Notes under the pieces: model-generated
The model's input: only the letters and a program-made list of their open reading frames with translations
The model's database searches: none
Told to the model about the DNA's origin: nothing
Shown here: one piece after another, positions 31,268 through 40,200 of the stretch
Layout: every line of letters begins with the position of its first letter
Numbering within the stretch: the first letter of the stretch is position 1
Position numbers and translations under genes: made by a program
Source of the DNA: Mycolicibacterium tusciae
GTDB lineage: Bacteria; Actinomycetota; Actinomycetes; Mycobacteriales; Mycobacteriaceae
Length of the DNA stretch: 64,000 nt
Reading direction: 5' to 3'
Assembly (NCBI RefSeq): GCF_002086795.1
Contig: NZ_MVIM01000007.1
Coordinates: forward strand, 1 to 64,000

Positions 31268-32643
31268 GCGCTGCACCCGCACTTCCGCATGGCCGCGGCC
31301 AGCGTGTCCAGGGCGACGCGGCCCGTCGGCCCGGCGTCGTTGGAGATGAAGGCGAAGGTGAGCACCCGTCCGCTGGCGTCGGTGATGATGCCCGCCAACG
31401 AGTTGGTGCCCGTAAGCGATCCCGTCTTGGCCCGCAGGAAACCTGCGGCCGACCGGCCCGCATCGGTGTCGAGATAGCGGTTGGACAATGTGCCGCTGCC
31501 TCCCGCGATCGGCAGCATTTCGACCAGCGGCCGCAGCCTGGGTTCGGCGCTGCCCGCAGCCGCGTTCACGACCTCGTCGAGCGTCTCCGCGGTGAGCCGG
31601 TCGTCGACGGACAGCCCGCTGGAGTCGAAGAGCCTGGCGTTGGTGGTGTCGATCTTGGCGTCGTCGAGTTCACCGAGCACCGCCTGCACCGCACCGGCGA
31701 AACTCTGCGGAAGCCCGACCTCGGCGGCGACCTCGCGGCCGATCGACTCGGCCATCACGTTGTCCGACGCGTTCATCATGTCGCGCAGGCGATCGATGAG
31801 CGGCGGCGACTGTACCGACCCGATCTCCTGGCCACCGCGTGCGGCGCCCGGCACCACCGTCACCTTCCTGGGGTCGACGTCCAGCGCCACCGCCAACGCG
31901 CGACCGGCATCCAGCGCCGGCGTCCTGGAGCGGGTGGAATCGACGCTCACCGGCTGGGTGCGGCCACCGTCGAGCATCACCGACTCCATCGGCGCGATGT
32001 CTCCGCCGTCGATGTCCAACGGATCCCAGCCCGGCGCCATCGTCGGGCCGGTGTAGGCGCTCACGTCCACCTGCACCGAGGTGGGCTCGATTCCTGCGTC
32101 CTCCACCTGTTCGGCCAGATCGCTGATGCGCGCGGCATCGCGGTACCAGGTCTCCTCGTCCGGAGCGGCGGCGGACAACGTCTGGTCACCGCCGCCTTTC
32201 AGAACCACGACGCCGACCTTGTCGGTACTGAAGACGCGGGTGATCAGCCGGTCGTCGCGGTCGAGGGCGAGCAGCGCCGCCGCGGCCGTCAGCGTCTTGT
32301 TGGTCGAGGCGGGCTGCATCGGCACGTCGGCGCCCTGTGCCCACAATTCGGCCCCGGTGATCGCATCGGTGATGCGGCCGGTGAACTTGCCCAGGTTCGG
32401 ATCTGCCAGCGCGGGCGCGAGCAGCGCGGCCAGCCGGTCGGGGGTCGGCTTGGGGGCGGAGTCGGCGACGGGCACGATGCCCGGGTTCGCGGTCGCCGGG
32501 GCCGGCGTCGGCTTGACAGCCGCCGCGTCGGGTGAACCCCCGCCGCTCAGCAGGGCCGACACCGCGACGACGATGGCCACCGACACCAGCACCGCCACCG
32601 CGATCAGCGCGTGGGTGGATCGCCTCCACGTGGTTGGCCGCAT
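31264..32643 (-). CDS. dacB: D-alanyl-D-alanine carboxypeptidase/endopeptidase, PBP4 family (Rv3627c-like)
   Basis: Trims or cleaves peptidoglycan stem peptides outside the membrane. The 459-residue protein has an N-terminal membrane anchor/signal (about residues 12-35), then the S13-family signatures: SxxK as STNK in QPASTNKTL, SxN as ASDN, and KTG in RAKTGSLTG. The large insert between the first two motifs is typical of PBP4. The start is ATG 32643, 145 bp from the divergent ppa gene. Confidence 0.93.
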   Translation of the reverse strand: MRPTTWRRSTHALIAVAVLVSVAIVVAVSALLSGGGSPDAAAVKPTPAPATANPGIVPVADSAPKPTPDRLAALLAPALADPNLGKFTGRITDAITGAELWAQGADVPMQPASTNKTLTAAAALLALDRDDRLITRVFSTDKVGVVVLKGGGDQTLSAAAPDEETWYRDAARISDLAEQVEDAGIEPTSVQVDVSAYTGPTMAPGWDPLDIDGGDIAPMESVMLDGGRTQPVSVDSTRSRTPALDAGRALAVALDVDPRKVTVVPGAARGGQEIGSVQSPPLIDRLRDMMNASDNVMAESIGREVAAEVGLPQSFAGAVQAVLGELDDAKIDTTNARLFDSSGLSVDDRLTAETLDEVVNAAAGSAEPRLRPLVEMLPIAGGSGTLSNRYLDTDAGRSAAGFLRAKTGSLTGTNSLAGIITDASGRVLTFAFISNDAGPTGRVALDTLAAAMRKCGCSA

Positions 32644-32788
32644 AGCTCAGGGTATCCGCTGGCCCCGATCAAGCCCGCCGGCCGCGTGACGGCGTCCGGC
32701 GCACCTCCCCGAGTAGGTGGCGATAGTCCTGGGCAGATTAGGGTGATGCCGTCCCCAATACCGCAGCACAGGGCAGGAAGGCGCCGCC

Positions 32789-33277
32789 GTGGAGTTCGAC
32801 GTAGTCATCGAGATCCCGAAGGGTTCGCGCAACAAGTACGAAGTGGACCACGACTCCGGGCGGGTGAAGCTCGACCGCTACCTGTACACCTCGATGGCCT
32901 ACCCGGCCGATTACGGCTTCTTCGAGAACACGCTCGGCGAGGACGGCGATCCGCTGGACGCGCTGGTGTTGCTGCCGGAGTCGGTGTTTCCCGGCTGCAT
33001 TGTCGAGGCGCGGCCGGTCGCGATGTTCCAGATGACCGACGAGGCCGGCGGCGACGACAAGCTGCTGTGCGTGCCCGCCGGCGACGGCCGCTGGGACCAC
33101 ATCCAGGATCTCGAAGACGTGCCCGCGTACGAACTCGACGCGATCAAGCACTTCTTCGTGCACTACAAGGACCTCGAGCCGGGCAAGTTCGTCAAGGCCG
33201 CCGACTGGGTGGGGCGCGAAAAGGCCGAGGCCGAACTGAAGGCGTCGGTCGATCGGTTCAAGACCGCCGGACACTGA
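32789..33277 (+). CDS. ppa: Inorganic pyrophosphatase, family I
   Basis: Hydrolyses pyrophosphate released by biosynthesis. The 162-residue soluble enzyme has the N-terminal [13 protein letters not shown] and the metal-binding motif [11 protein letters not shown] with the three catalytic aspartates. The GTG at 32789 is preceded by a clear ribosome site, GGCAGGAAGG. Two histidines typical of mycobacterial pyrophosphatases appear in the C-terminal half (KHFFVHYKD). Orthologue of Rv3628. Confidence 0.97.
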   Translation: MEFDVVIEIPKGSRNKYEVDHDSGRVKLDRYLYTSMAYPADYGFFENTLGEDGDPLDALVLLPESVFPGCIVEARPVAMFQMTDEAGGDDKLLCVPAGDGRWDHIQDLEDVPAYELDAIKHFFVHYKDLEPGKFVKAADWVGREKAEAELKASVDRFKTAGH

Positions 33278-33337
33278 GTTTTCACCGCCGTAACACGCGG
33301 TAACCCGGGCGTACCCTGCGCCTCCGATGATGACGCT

Positions 33338-33859
33338 GTGTTCATGCATCAGGGGATCGGCCTGGAGGCGTTCAACGCCATGCCGATGCGGCGCGCGGTG
33401 CATGCCATCTACGAGTGCTGCTACAGCGTGCCGCTGGCAGCGGATTTGTGCCGTGGTCGGCCATTTGCCAACCACGACGAACTCTTCCGATCGGCCGACG
33501 CGCTGCTGTTCGGGCTTTCCGAGGAATCGATCGACACGATCCTGCAGGCCTACCCCGACATCGGGCGCAGGCCGGGCAGCGAGAAGTCAGCCGCCGAGCA
33601 GTGCGCCATCTGGTGCGATCAGCCCGAGGTGATGGCCCAGCTCGGAGAGGCCTCGGAACGCTACCTGGCGCACTTCGGCTTCGGCTTCGTCATGTTCGTC
33701 AACGGATACACCGCGCAGGACAGGCTGTCGACGATGTCGGACCGGCTGCACAACGACGTCGAGACCGAACGCAAGGTCGTGCGCAACGAGCTCGCCCGCA
33801 TCAACCGCACTCGTCTCGAGCGCATGCTGGGCCCAGAGGGCGGCTACGACAACTGGTGA
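33338..33859 (+). CDS. OHCU decarboxylase-like protein (UraD fold), probably altered catalysis
   Basis: A 173-residue protein matching the family of 2-oxo-4-hydroxy-4-carboxy-5-ureidoimidazoline decarboxylase (urate breakdown). The family segments FANHDELFRSADALL, SAAEQ (Ser84, Glu87) and the C-terminal ERKVVRNELARINRTRLERML are present. The catalytic histidine of UraD, normally in an AHP motif, is Tyr72 here (AYPDIG). No uricase or transthyretin-like HIUase gene is nearby. It is therefore a UraD-fold protein whose activity I would not assume. Start GTG 33338; ATG 33344 is equally possible. It follows ppa by 60 bp. Confidence 0.75.
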   Translation: MFMHQGIGLEAFNAMPMRRAVHAIYECCYSVPLAADLCRGRPFANHDELFRSADALLFGLSEESIDTILQAYPDIGRRPGSEKSAAEQCAIWCDQPEVMAQLGEASERYLAHFGFGFVMFVNGYTAQDRLSTMSDRLHNDVETERKVVRNELARINRTRLERMLGPEGGYDNW

Positions 33860-33909
33860 GGCTCGACAACTCAAAAAGCGTTGCTGGGCAGGCTAATTGA
33901 CGCGGGGCG

Positions 33910-34449
33910 CTAGACCCCCTGCCAGTCCTTGATGGCCGTGTCCTGTTTCTGCGCGAGCTCGGTCACGAAGTCCGGTGGCGCCGGATCGTTTGGCGGACCG
34001 TCGAACTCGATGGTGGTGGCGACGTTGCCCTCGGTGAACGACAGCACCGTCACCGACCCCGGCCCGCCCATGGACGTCCCGGAGACCATCGTGCCGCCAG
34101 TGCCCACCGGCACGGGTGCCGACACCGGATTGGCCACGTCGGCCGCAGCGCCGGCAAGTGATCCCGTCGCTTCCCCTGCGCTGGGGAAGATCAGGATGGT
34201 CGTCGTGATCTGCCGGGTGCCACCTTCGCGGTGGACGTACCTGGCCGAGACGCCGCGCTGTCCGTTCGGATCGATGTCGAAGGGGTCAGCACTGTATGCC
34301 TGCGAATCCGTGATGAGGTTCGGGTCGACCGGTAGCTGGCTGTAGTCGTTGGGTTGCGCTGCGGCAGAACCCAATCCGCCGACGGTGGCCGCCACCGCCA
34401 CGGCAGCGAAAGCTCCCCCGACCTTCGCGCACATGTTCCGCCTCAGCAT
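33910..34449 (-). CDS. Exported protein of unknown function
   Basis: A 179-residue protein with a Sec signal peptide (MLRRNMCAKV, hydrophobic core, cleavage near GSAAAQP). The mature part starts with NDYSQLPVDPNLITDSQAY and is a compact beta-rich domain with many Gly/Thr; no cysteine follows the signal, so it is not a lipoprotein. It resembles small exported proteins common in non-tuberculous mycobacteria, without known role. ATG 34449 overlaps by 7 bp the end of the small secreted peptide gene upstream, so the two are probably one transcript. Confidence 0.75.
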   Translation of the reverse strand: MLRRNMCAKVGGAFAAVAVAATVGGLGSAAAQPNDYSQLPVDPNLITDSQAYSADPFDIDPNGQRGVSARYVHREGGTRQITTTILIFPSAGEATGSLAGAAADVANPVSAPVPVGTGGTMVSGTSMGGPGSVTVLSFTEGNVATTIEFDGPPNDPAPPDFVTELAQKQDTAIKDWQGV

Positions 34450-34682
34450 GGGTAGCACGCCCATCCGCGCCATCCATCGCGCCAGAACCAGCCGGGCCCG
34501 CAACCCATGCTGCCGGTGGTTCCGTAGCAGTCCAGCGCCTGGACGCGCGGGCCCGCGGGCACGGCAGGCTGAGTGTGGGTCGTGGTGTTGTTGACCGATG
34601 CCGCTGCGGCTACTGGTGTTGCCGTCAGGATCGGTGCGGAAGCGAGCGCGGCCACAGCGACCGCCATCGTGAGTCTGTGCAT
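34443..34682 (-). CDS. Small secreted cysteine-containing peptide
   Basis: A 79-residue product. Residues 1-27 are a signal peptide (MHRLTMAVAVAALASAPIL, cleavage near VAAAA). The mature peptide of about 50 residues has a Thr/Pro-rich start and a C-terminal block of four cysteines with Gly, Trp and Tyr (DCYG, MGCGPGWFW, ACYPC), enough for two disulfides. A good ribosome site (CGAGGGGAGCAGAG) precedes ATG 34682. The frame extends further upstream without protein character. No family recognised; it may be an exported stress or envelope peptide. Confidence 0.7.
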   Translation of the reverse strand: MHRLTMAVAVAALASAPILTATPVAAAASVNNTTTHTQPAVPAGPRVQALDCYGTTGSMGCGPGWFWRDGWRGWACYPC

Positions 34683-34793
34683 CTCTGCTCCCCTCGACGT
34701 TGACACTCGGGTAAGCCGAAGGTACCCCTCCCACGCGGTGGCCACTTCGCAATTGCCGGAACAAATCAGGGGCTGACCCCGCATGATGATCCG

Positions 34794-35945
34794 ATGCATG
34801 AAGTACTGCAGGGCTACTGTGATCCACGCTTCGACCAGGTCGCCGAGGCGCTAGCCGACGAGATCACCCGGGGTGAGGAACTCGGCGCATCGATCGCCGT
34901 GGACATCGACGGCGAGTACGTCGTCGACATTTGGGGCGGCCATGCGGACCGCGCCAAGACCGTGCCGTGGTCCGAGAACACCATCGTCAACTTCTGGTCA
35001 TGCACGAAGACACTCACAGCGCTTTCGGCGTTGATCCTCATCGACCGCCACCTGCTCGATCCCTACGCTCCCGTCGCCGACTACTGGCCGGAGTTCGCCC
35101 AGAACGGCAAGCAGGACATCGAGATACGTCACCTCTTGGCCCACACGTCGGGGGTGTCTGGATGGGATATGCCCTTCGACGTCGACGACGTCTACGACTG
35201 GGAGAAATCGACCAACCTCCTCGCTGGGCAAGCGCCGTGGTGGGAACCGGGTACGGCTTCGGGCTACCACGCGATCAACTATGGCCATCTGATCGGTGAG
35301 GTGATCCGGCGAATCAGCGGCAAGACGCTCAAGGCTTTCGTTCGCGACGAGATCGCCGGTCCACTCGACGCGGACGTCCAGATCGGCGCCCGCGCTGAGG
35401 ACGACCCGCGCATCGCTGAGCTGATTCCGCCGCCGCCTCTTGATCTGCCGTACGACGCGTAGCCCGCAGACCACCCGATGCTGAAGACATTCGCGGCGTT
35501 TCGGGCTGCCCCGGACTTCGCAGCGATAGCCGAGACCACCGCGTGGCGGCGGGCGGATATCGGGGGCGCGAACGGGCATGGCAACGCCCGGGCACTGGCC
35601 CGCGCATTGTCGCCGATCTCGTTGGGCGGTAAGGCGAACGGCGTTCAGCTACTCAGCCCGGCAACCATCGACTTGATCTTCGAGGAGCAATCCAACGGCG
35701 TCGACCAGGTCCTCTTCACGCCACTACGGTTTGGCATCGGCTTCGGACTGCCCACTCCGCAGAGCGTTCCCGCCGTTCCCGACGGCAAGATCTGTTGGTG
35801 GGGCGGGTGGGGTGGTTCGGCGATCGTGATGAACCCCGAACATCGGGCCACGTTCGCCTATGTGATGAACAAGATGGGTCCCGGCACAGTCGGTACCGAC
35901 CGAACGAACCGGTACGCGCGCCTCTTCTACGAGGCGTTGGCCTGA
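34794..35945 (+). pseudogene. Serine hydrolase (beta-lactamase/EstB-like) interrupted by an amber codon
   Basis: One reading frame from ATG 34794 to the stop at 35943-35945 encodes a full-length (about 383 codons) serine beta-lactamase-like esterase, broken only by TAG at 35460-35462. The part before the stop (222 residues) has Ser69-x-x-Lys72 (SCTK) and the Tyr motif region GYHAINYGHLIG. The part after it (from 35463; ATG 35478) has the C-terminal strand motif GGWGGSAIV. No frameshift or deletion is visible, so a single substitution explains it. Each half alone would lack part of the active site. Readthrough or a sequencing error are alternatives. Confidence 0.82.
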
Positions 35946-35976
35946 CCTCGGATCGCCGGCCAGTCGAGCCTGGCGA

Positions 35977-37029
35977 TCAGTGCGTATCCAACGATTTCTC
36001 GGTTGCGTCCGGCGCGGTGCCCTTCCCGGTATCGCCGGTCTCGGCCCCGCCGTCGGTCCCGTTCTTCACGTCGTGGACGCGCGTCTTGTACAGGCTGGCG
36101 ACCGTCGTGATGAGCAGCGTCACGATGATCACGCCGAGGCTGGCCAACGTCGGGATCTCGGGCACCGGCACATGCTCACCACCGTTGATGAACGGCAGCT
36201 CGTTTTCGTGAAGCGCGTGCAGGATCAGCTTCACACCGATGAACGCGAGGATGATGGCCAGGCCCTGCGACAGGTAGACCAGCCGCTTCAACAGGTCACC
36301 GAGTAGGAAGTACAACTGACGCAGACCCATCAGCGCGAACACGTTCGCTGTGAACACCAGGTACGGCTCGCGCGTCAGGCCGTAGATCGCGGGGATCGAA
36401 TCCAGCGCGAAGAGCAGGTCGGTGGTGCCGAGAGCAACGATCACCAGGAACATCGGCGTCATCAGTCGCTTGCCGTTGTCCTTGATCCACATCTTCAGGC
36501 CGTGCCACTCGTCGGTCAGGCTCAGATGCTTGCGCGCGAAGCGCACCACGAAGTTCTCGGCGTCGTCGTCGTGGTCGGTGTCGCGGACGAGCGTGATCGC
36601 GGTGTAGACCAGGAAAGCGCCGAATGCGTAGAAGATCCACGAGAACTGGTTGATGGCCACCGCACCGAGCGCGATGAAGATGCCGCGGAAGATCAGCGCC
36701 AGAATGATGCCCACCAGCAGTGCCTGCTGCTGGTACTTCCTCGGCACGTTGAAGCTCGCCATGATGATCAAGAAGATGAACAGGTTGTCCACCGACAGGC
36801 TGTACTCGGTGAGCCAGCCCGTGAAGAACTCCAGGCCGAACTGGCTGCCGTGGAAGAACCACACCCAGATACCGAAGCCCACCGCCAGGGTGATGTAGAT
36901 GGTGAGGTAAGTCGCGGTTTCGCGCCTCGACGGTTCGTGCGGCCGGCGCCCGATGACGATGACGTCGAACAGCAGAATCGCGACCGTCACGCCCAGCGTG
37001 ATGATCCACTCGAGTTGAGAAACGTTCAC
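35977..37029 (-). CDS. TerC/Alx family metal-homeostasis membrane protein
   Basis: A 350-residue membrane protein with about eight to nine helices. It has the TerC signatures SVDNLFIF and FALDSIPAI, whose acidic residues lie in membrane helices; Alx/TerC relatives export manganese. The C-terminal cytoplasmic tail is polar. The start is GTG 37029, supported by a perfect ribosome site CCGGAGGT at 37040-37033. The frame is open upstream only because the riboswitch leader lacks stops in that frame. Expression is expected to rise with Mn2+ through the leader element described separately. Confidence 0.93.
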   Translation of the reverse strand: MNVSQLEWIITLGVTVAILLFDVIVIGRRPHEPSRRETATYLTIYITLAVGFGIWVWFFHGSQFGLEFFTGWLTEYSLSVDNLFIFLIIMASFNVPRKYQQQALLVGIILALIFRGIFIALGAVAINQFSWIFYAFGAFLVYTAITLVRDTDHDDDAENFVVRFARKHLSLTDEWHGLKMWIKDNGKRLMTPMFLVIVALGTTDLLFALDSIPAIYGLTREPYLVFTANVFALMGLRQLYFLLGDLLKRLVYLSQGLAIILAFIGVKLILHALHENELPFINGGEHVPVPEIPTLASLGVIIVTLLITTVASLYKTRVHDVKNGTDGGAETGDTGKGTAPDATEKSLDTH

Positions 37030-37076
37030 AAAACCTCCGGTCGCCGCGGCGGACAGCGAATGCAGCCCGAATAACG

Positions 37077-37182
37077 CCGGAGGTCTCTTCCACCGCATGT
37101 CGTAAGCGGTCCGCAGCACCGGTCGTCCCATGTAGGTCGACGTGATGACGACGCTGCGGCGAAGGAATACTCCCCTCCGTAC
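37077..37182 (-). promoter_or_regulatory. yybP-ykoY (manganese) riboswitch of terC
   Basis: The minus-strand leader begins CGGAGGGGAGTATTCC (from about 37179) and contains CGTCGTCATCACG and a closing GGAAGAGACCTCCG (to 37078). These are the invariant blocks of the yybP-ykoY family: GGGGAGTA, the CGTCAxCA internal loop and the GAGACC end, with P1 formed by CGGAGG and CCTCCG. Members sense Mn2+ and usually control TerC/Alx and MntP. The P1 3' strand ACCTCCGG (37084-37077) is exactly complementary to the terC ribosome site CCGGAGGT (37040-37033), giving a plausible translational switch. Confidence 0.88.
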
Positions 37183-37270
37183 ATGATTCTGCCAGGTAAC
37201 CGCGATTGACCGAAATCGAGGAAACCAAACCCACCGCGTGCGGCGCGCGTGCGCCGACCGCGCCGCTTAG

Positions 37271-37276
37271 TAGTTT
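37271..37276 (+). promoter_or_regulatory. Candidate -10 element for a leaderless NRPS-like mRNA
   Basis: TAGTTT fits the mycobacterial -10 pattern TANNNT and lies 7 bases before GTG 37284. A transcript starting there would begin at the start codon (leaderless), which is common in mycobacteria. No -35 match is seen, so this rests on one short motif. Confidence 0.35.
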
Positions 37277-37283
37277 TATAGCC

Positions 37284-40200
37284 GTGACTGGGGATGTTGG
37301 GCCCGAGGTACCTCGGCAGTATTTGCTGTCGCGGCATGCTACCGAGCCCAGAACGCTCATCGACATTCTCTATGAGACTGCCGGCCGTCATCCCGATTCG
37401 CCGGCCATCGACGACGGCGAGGTGCAGCTCACGTATGCCGAGCTGATCTCCGACATCGAAGACAGTGTCGAGTGGCTGGCCGCCCGCGGGATCGGGCGCG
37501 GTGACCGCGTCGGGATCCGGATGCCGTCGGGCAGCTACGCGCTGTACGTGGCGATACTCGCGACGCTGGCCAGCGGCGCCGCCTACGTTCCGGTCGACGC
37601 CGACGATCCCGACGAACGCGCGGGCCTGGTGTTCACCGAGGCCAACGTCGTCGCGATCATCACCGAGGCCGGGTTGATCCGTGCGCAGGGTTCGTCGCGG
37701 GGGTGGCGCGCCGCGGCGCCGCTCGGCCGCGACGACGCCTGGATCATCTTCACGTCCGGGTCCACCGGCACCCCCAAGGGCGTAGCCGTCACACACCGAA
37801 GCGCGGCCGCGTTCGTCGACGCAGAAGCACGAATGTTCCTGCAGGACAGCCCAATCGGGCCGCACGACCGGGTGCTCGCCGGGCTCTCGGTGGCCTTCGA
37901 TGCGTCGTGTGAGGAGATGTGGTTGGCCTGGCGGCACGGGGCATGCCTGGTGCCTGCGCCACGTTCGCTGGTGCGCAGCGGCATGGACCTGGGCCCGTGG
38001 CTGGTGTCGCGAGACATCACCGTCGTCTCCACGGTGCCGACGCTGGCGGCTCTGTGGCCCGCCGAGGCGCTCGAGGCGGTGCGCCTGTTGATCTTCGGTG
38101 GCGAGGCCTGCCCGCCGGAGTTGGCCGAGCGGCTCGCCGTTGAGGGGCGCGAGGTGTGGAACACCTACGGACCCACCGAGGCGACCGTCGTCGCGTGCGC
38201 GGCGCGGCTACGCGGTTGGGCACCGGTGAGCATCGGGCGGCCGCTCCCGGGCTGGGACCTGGCGGTGGTCGACAAGTCGGGTGTTCCGGTGGCTCTCGGC
38301 GAGGTCGGCGAACTCGTGATCGGTGGCGTTGGGCTGGCCCGGTATCTGGACCCGGAGAAGGACGCCGAGAAGTACGCACCGATGCCCACCCTTGGATGGA
38401 GCCGCGCGTACCGCAGCGGCGACCTGGTTCGCCTCGAAGACGACGGCCTCTACTTCCAGGGGCGCGCCGACGATCAGGTCAAGGTGGGCGGCCGGCGGAT
38501 CGAGCTGGGCGAGGTCGACTCCGCGCTGGTCCACCTCCCCGGCGTCAGCGGCGGCGCGGCCGCGGTGCGCCGCACCGCCAGCGGAACCCCGTTACTGGTC
38601 GGCTACATCGCCAGCACCGATCCCACCTTCGATCTCGCTAACGCGCGGGCCACGCTCGCCGAGGCGTTGCCTGCCGCGCTGGTGCCGCGTCTGGTGCTCG
38701 TCGACGAACTGCCGACGCGGACGTCCGGCAAGGTCGACCGCGACGCGCTGCCATGGCCACCACCCGGTGAACCCGAGGACGCGGACGCACCCGACCTCGG
38801 CGGCACGATGGGCTGGGTGGCCGGTCTGTGGCGCGATGTCCTGGCCGCCCCCATCGAAGGGCCCGAGGCGGACTTCTTCGCGCTCGGCGGCGGATCTTTG
38901 TCGGCCGCCCAGCTGGTGACCGCCCTACGTCAGCGCTATCCGCAGGTGACCGTGGCCGACCTCTACGACCATCCGCGGCTCGGATCGCTGACCGGGTACC
39001 TCGATGAGTTGAAACCGCCACCGCGGGTAGAAACCCGTGTGGTCGAACCGACGCCGTGGCTTTCACAAGCAGTTCAGGTTGCGCTGACGCTCCCGCTGGC
39101 CACGCTTACGGCGCTGCAGTGGGTGGTCTGGCTGGCACTGGCCAACAACATCGCCGCGGAGCTGAACCTGGTGCCGTGGTCGGCGCCAATCGGCTGGTGG
39201 TGGATCCTCGCAGGCTTCCTGCTTTTCGTCACACCGCTCGGCCGGATGGGCATCGCAGTGCTGTTCGCCCGGATGCTGCTGTCGGGGCTGGAACCCGGCA
39301 CATACCGTCGAGGTGGGCCGGAGCATCTGCGGGTGTGGTTCGCCGAGCGTCTCGCGGAAGCCAGCGGTGCGGAGAACCTGGCGGGTGCGCCATGGCTGGT
39401 GTACTACGCGCGCGCGCTCGGAAACAAGGTTGGCAAGGGGGTCGACCTGCACTCGGCTCCACCGGTGACCGGCATGCTCAAGCTCGGTCACCGCAGCTCG
39501 GTCGAACCCGAAGTCGACCTGACGGGTCACTGGATCGACGGCGACCAATTCCACGTCGGCCGGATCAGCATCGGCAACGACGCGACGATCGGCGCCCGCA
39601 CGACGCTGCACCCGGGCGCGGTCGTCGGCAAGAACGCCGATGTCGCACCGGGCTCGGGTGTCGCCGGCAAGGTCAAGAACGGTCAGTACTGGAAGGGCTC
39701 ACCCGCGGTCAAGTCCGGGAAGGCCCGCCATCCGTGGCCGGATCACCGGCCGCACAGGGCACCGCTGTGGGTGGCGGTTTACGGGGCGACGTCGGTGCTG
39801 CTCGGCGCGGTTCCGCTGCTGGCGCTCGCTGTCGGTCTCGCCGTGGTCGGCTGGGGTGTCCGCGGCGCCGACACCGTGACGGCGGCCATCGCCCCCGCCG
39901 CAGTGTGGACTCCGGCCGCGACCCTGGCCGCTGTGCTGACCTATGCGCTGCTGACGATCGTCGGGGTGCGCCTGCTCTCTCTGTGGCTCAGCGAGGGTTA
40001 TCACCCGGTGCGCAGTCGCGTCGGGTGGCAGATTTGGGCCACCGAACGGCTGATGGATGCCGCACGCAACTATCTCTTCCCCTTGTATGCCAGCCTGCTG
40101 ACGCCGTGGTGGCTGCGGATACTCGGTGCGAAAGTGGGGCGTGGCACCGAGATCTCGACCGCGCTGCTGACCCCGAAGTTCACCGTGGTCGAAGACGGTG

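Noticed and set aside
35463..35945. The second half of the serine hydrolase as an independent 155-residue gene from ATG 35478
   Set aside because: It is in the same frame as the first half and lacks a nucleophile; it is better explained as the remainder of one interrupted gene.
37030..37131. N-terminal extension of TerC to 37131
   Set aside because: These codons coincide with the riboswitch; the GTG at 37029 has a near-perfect ribosome site and gives the family N-terminus.
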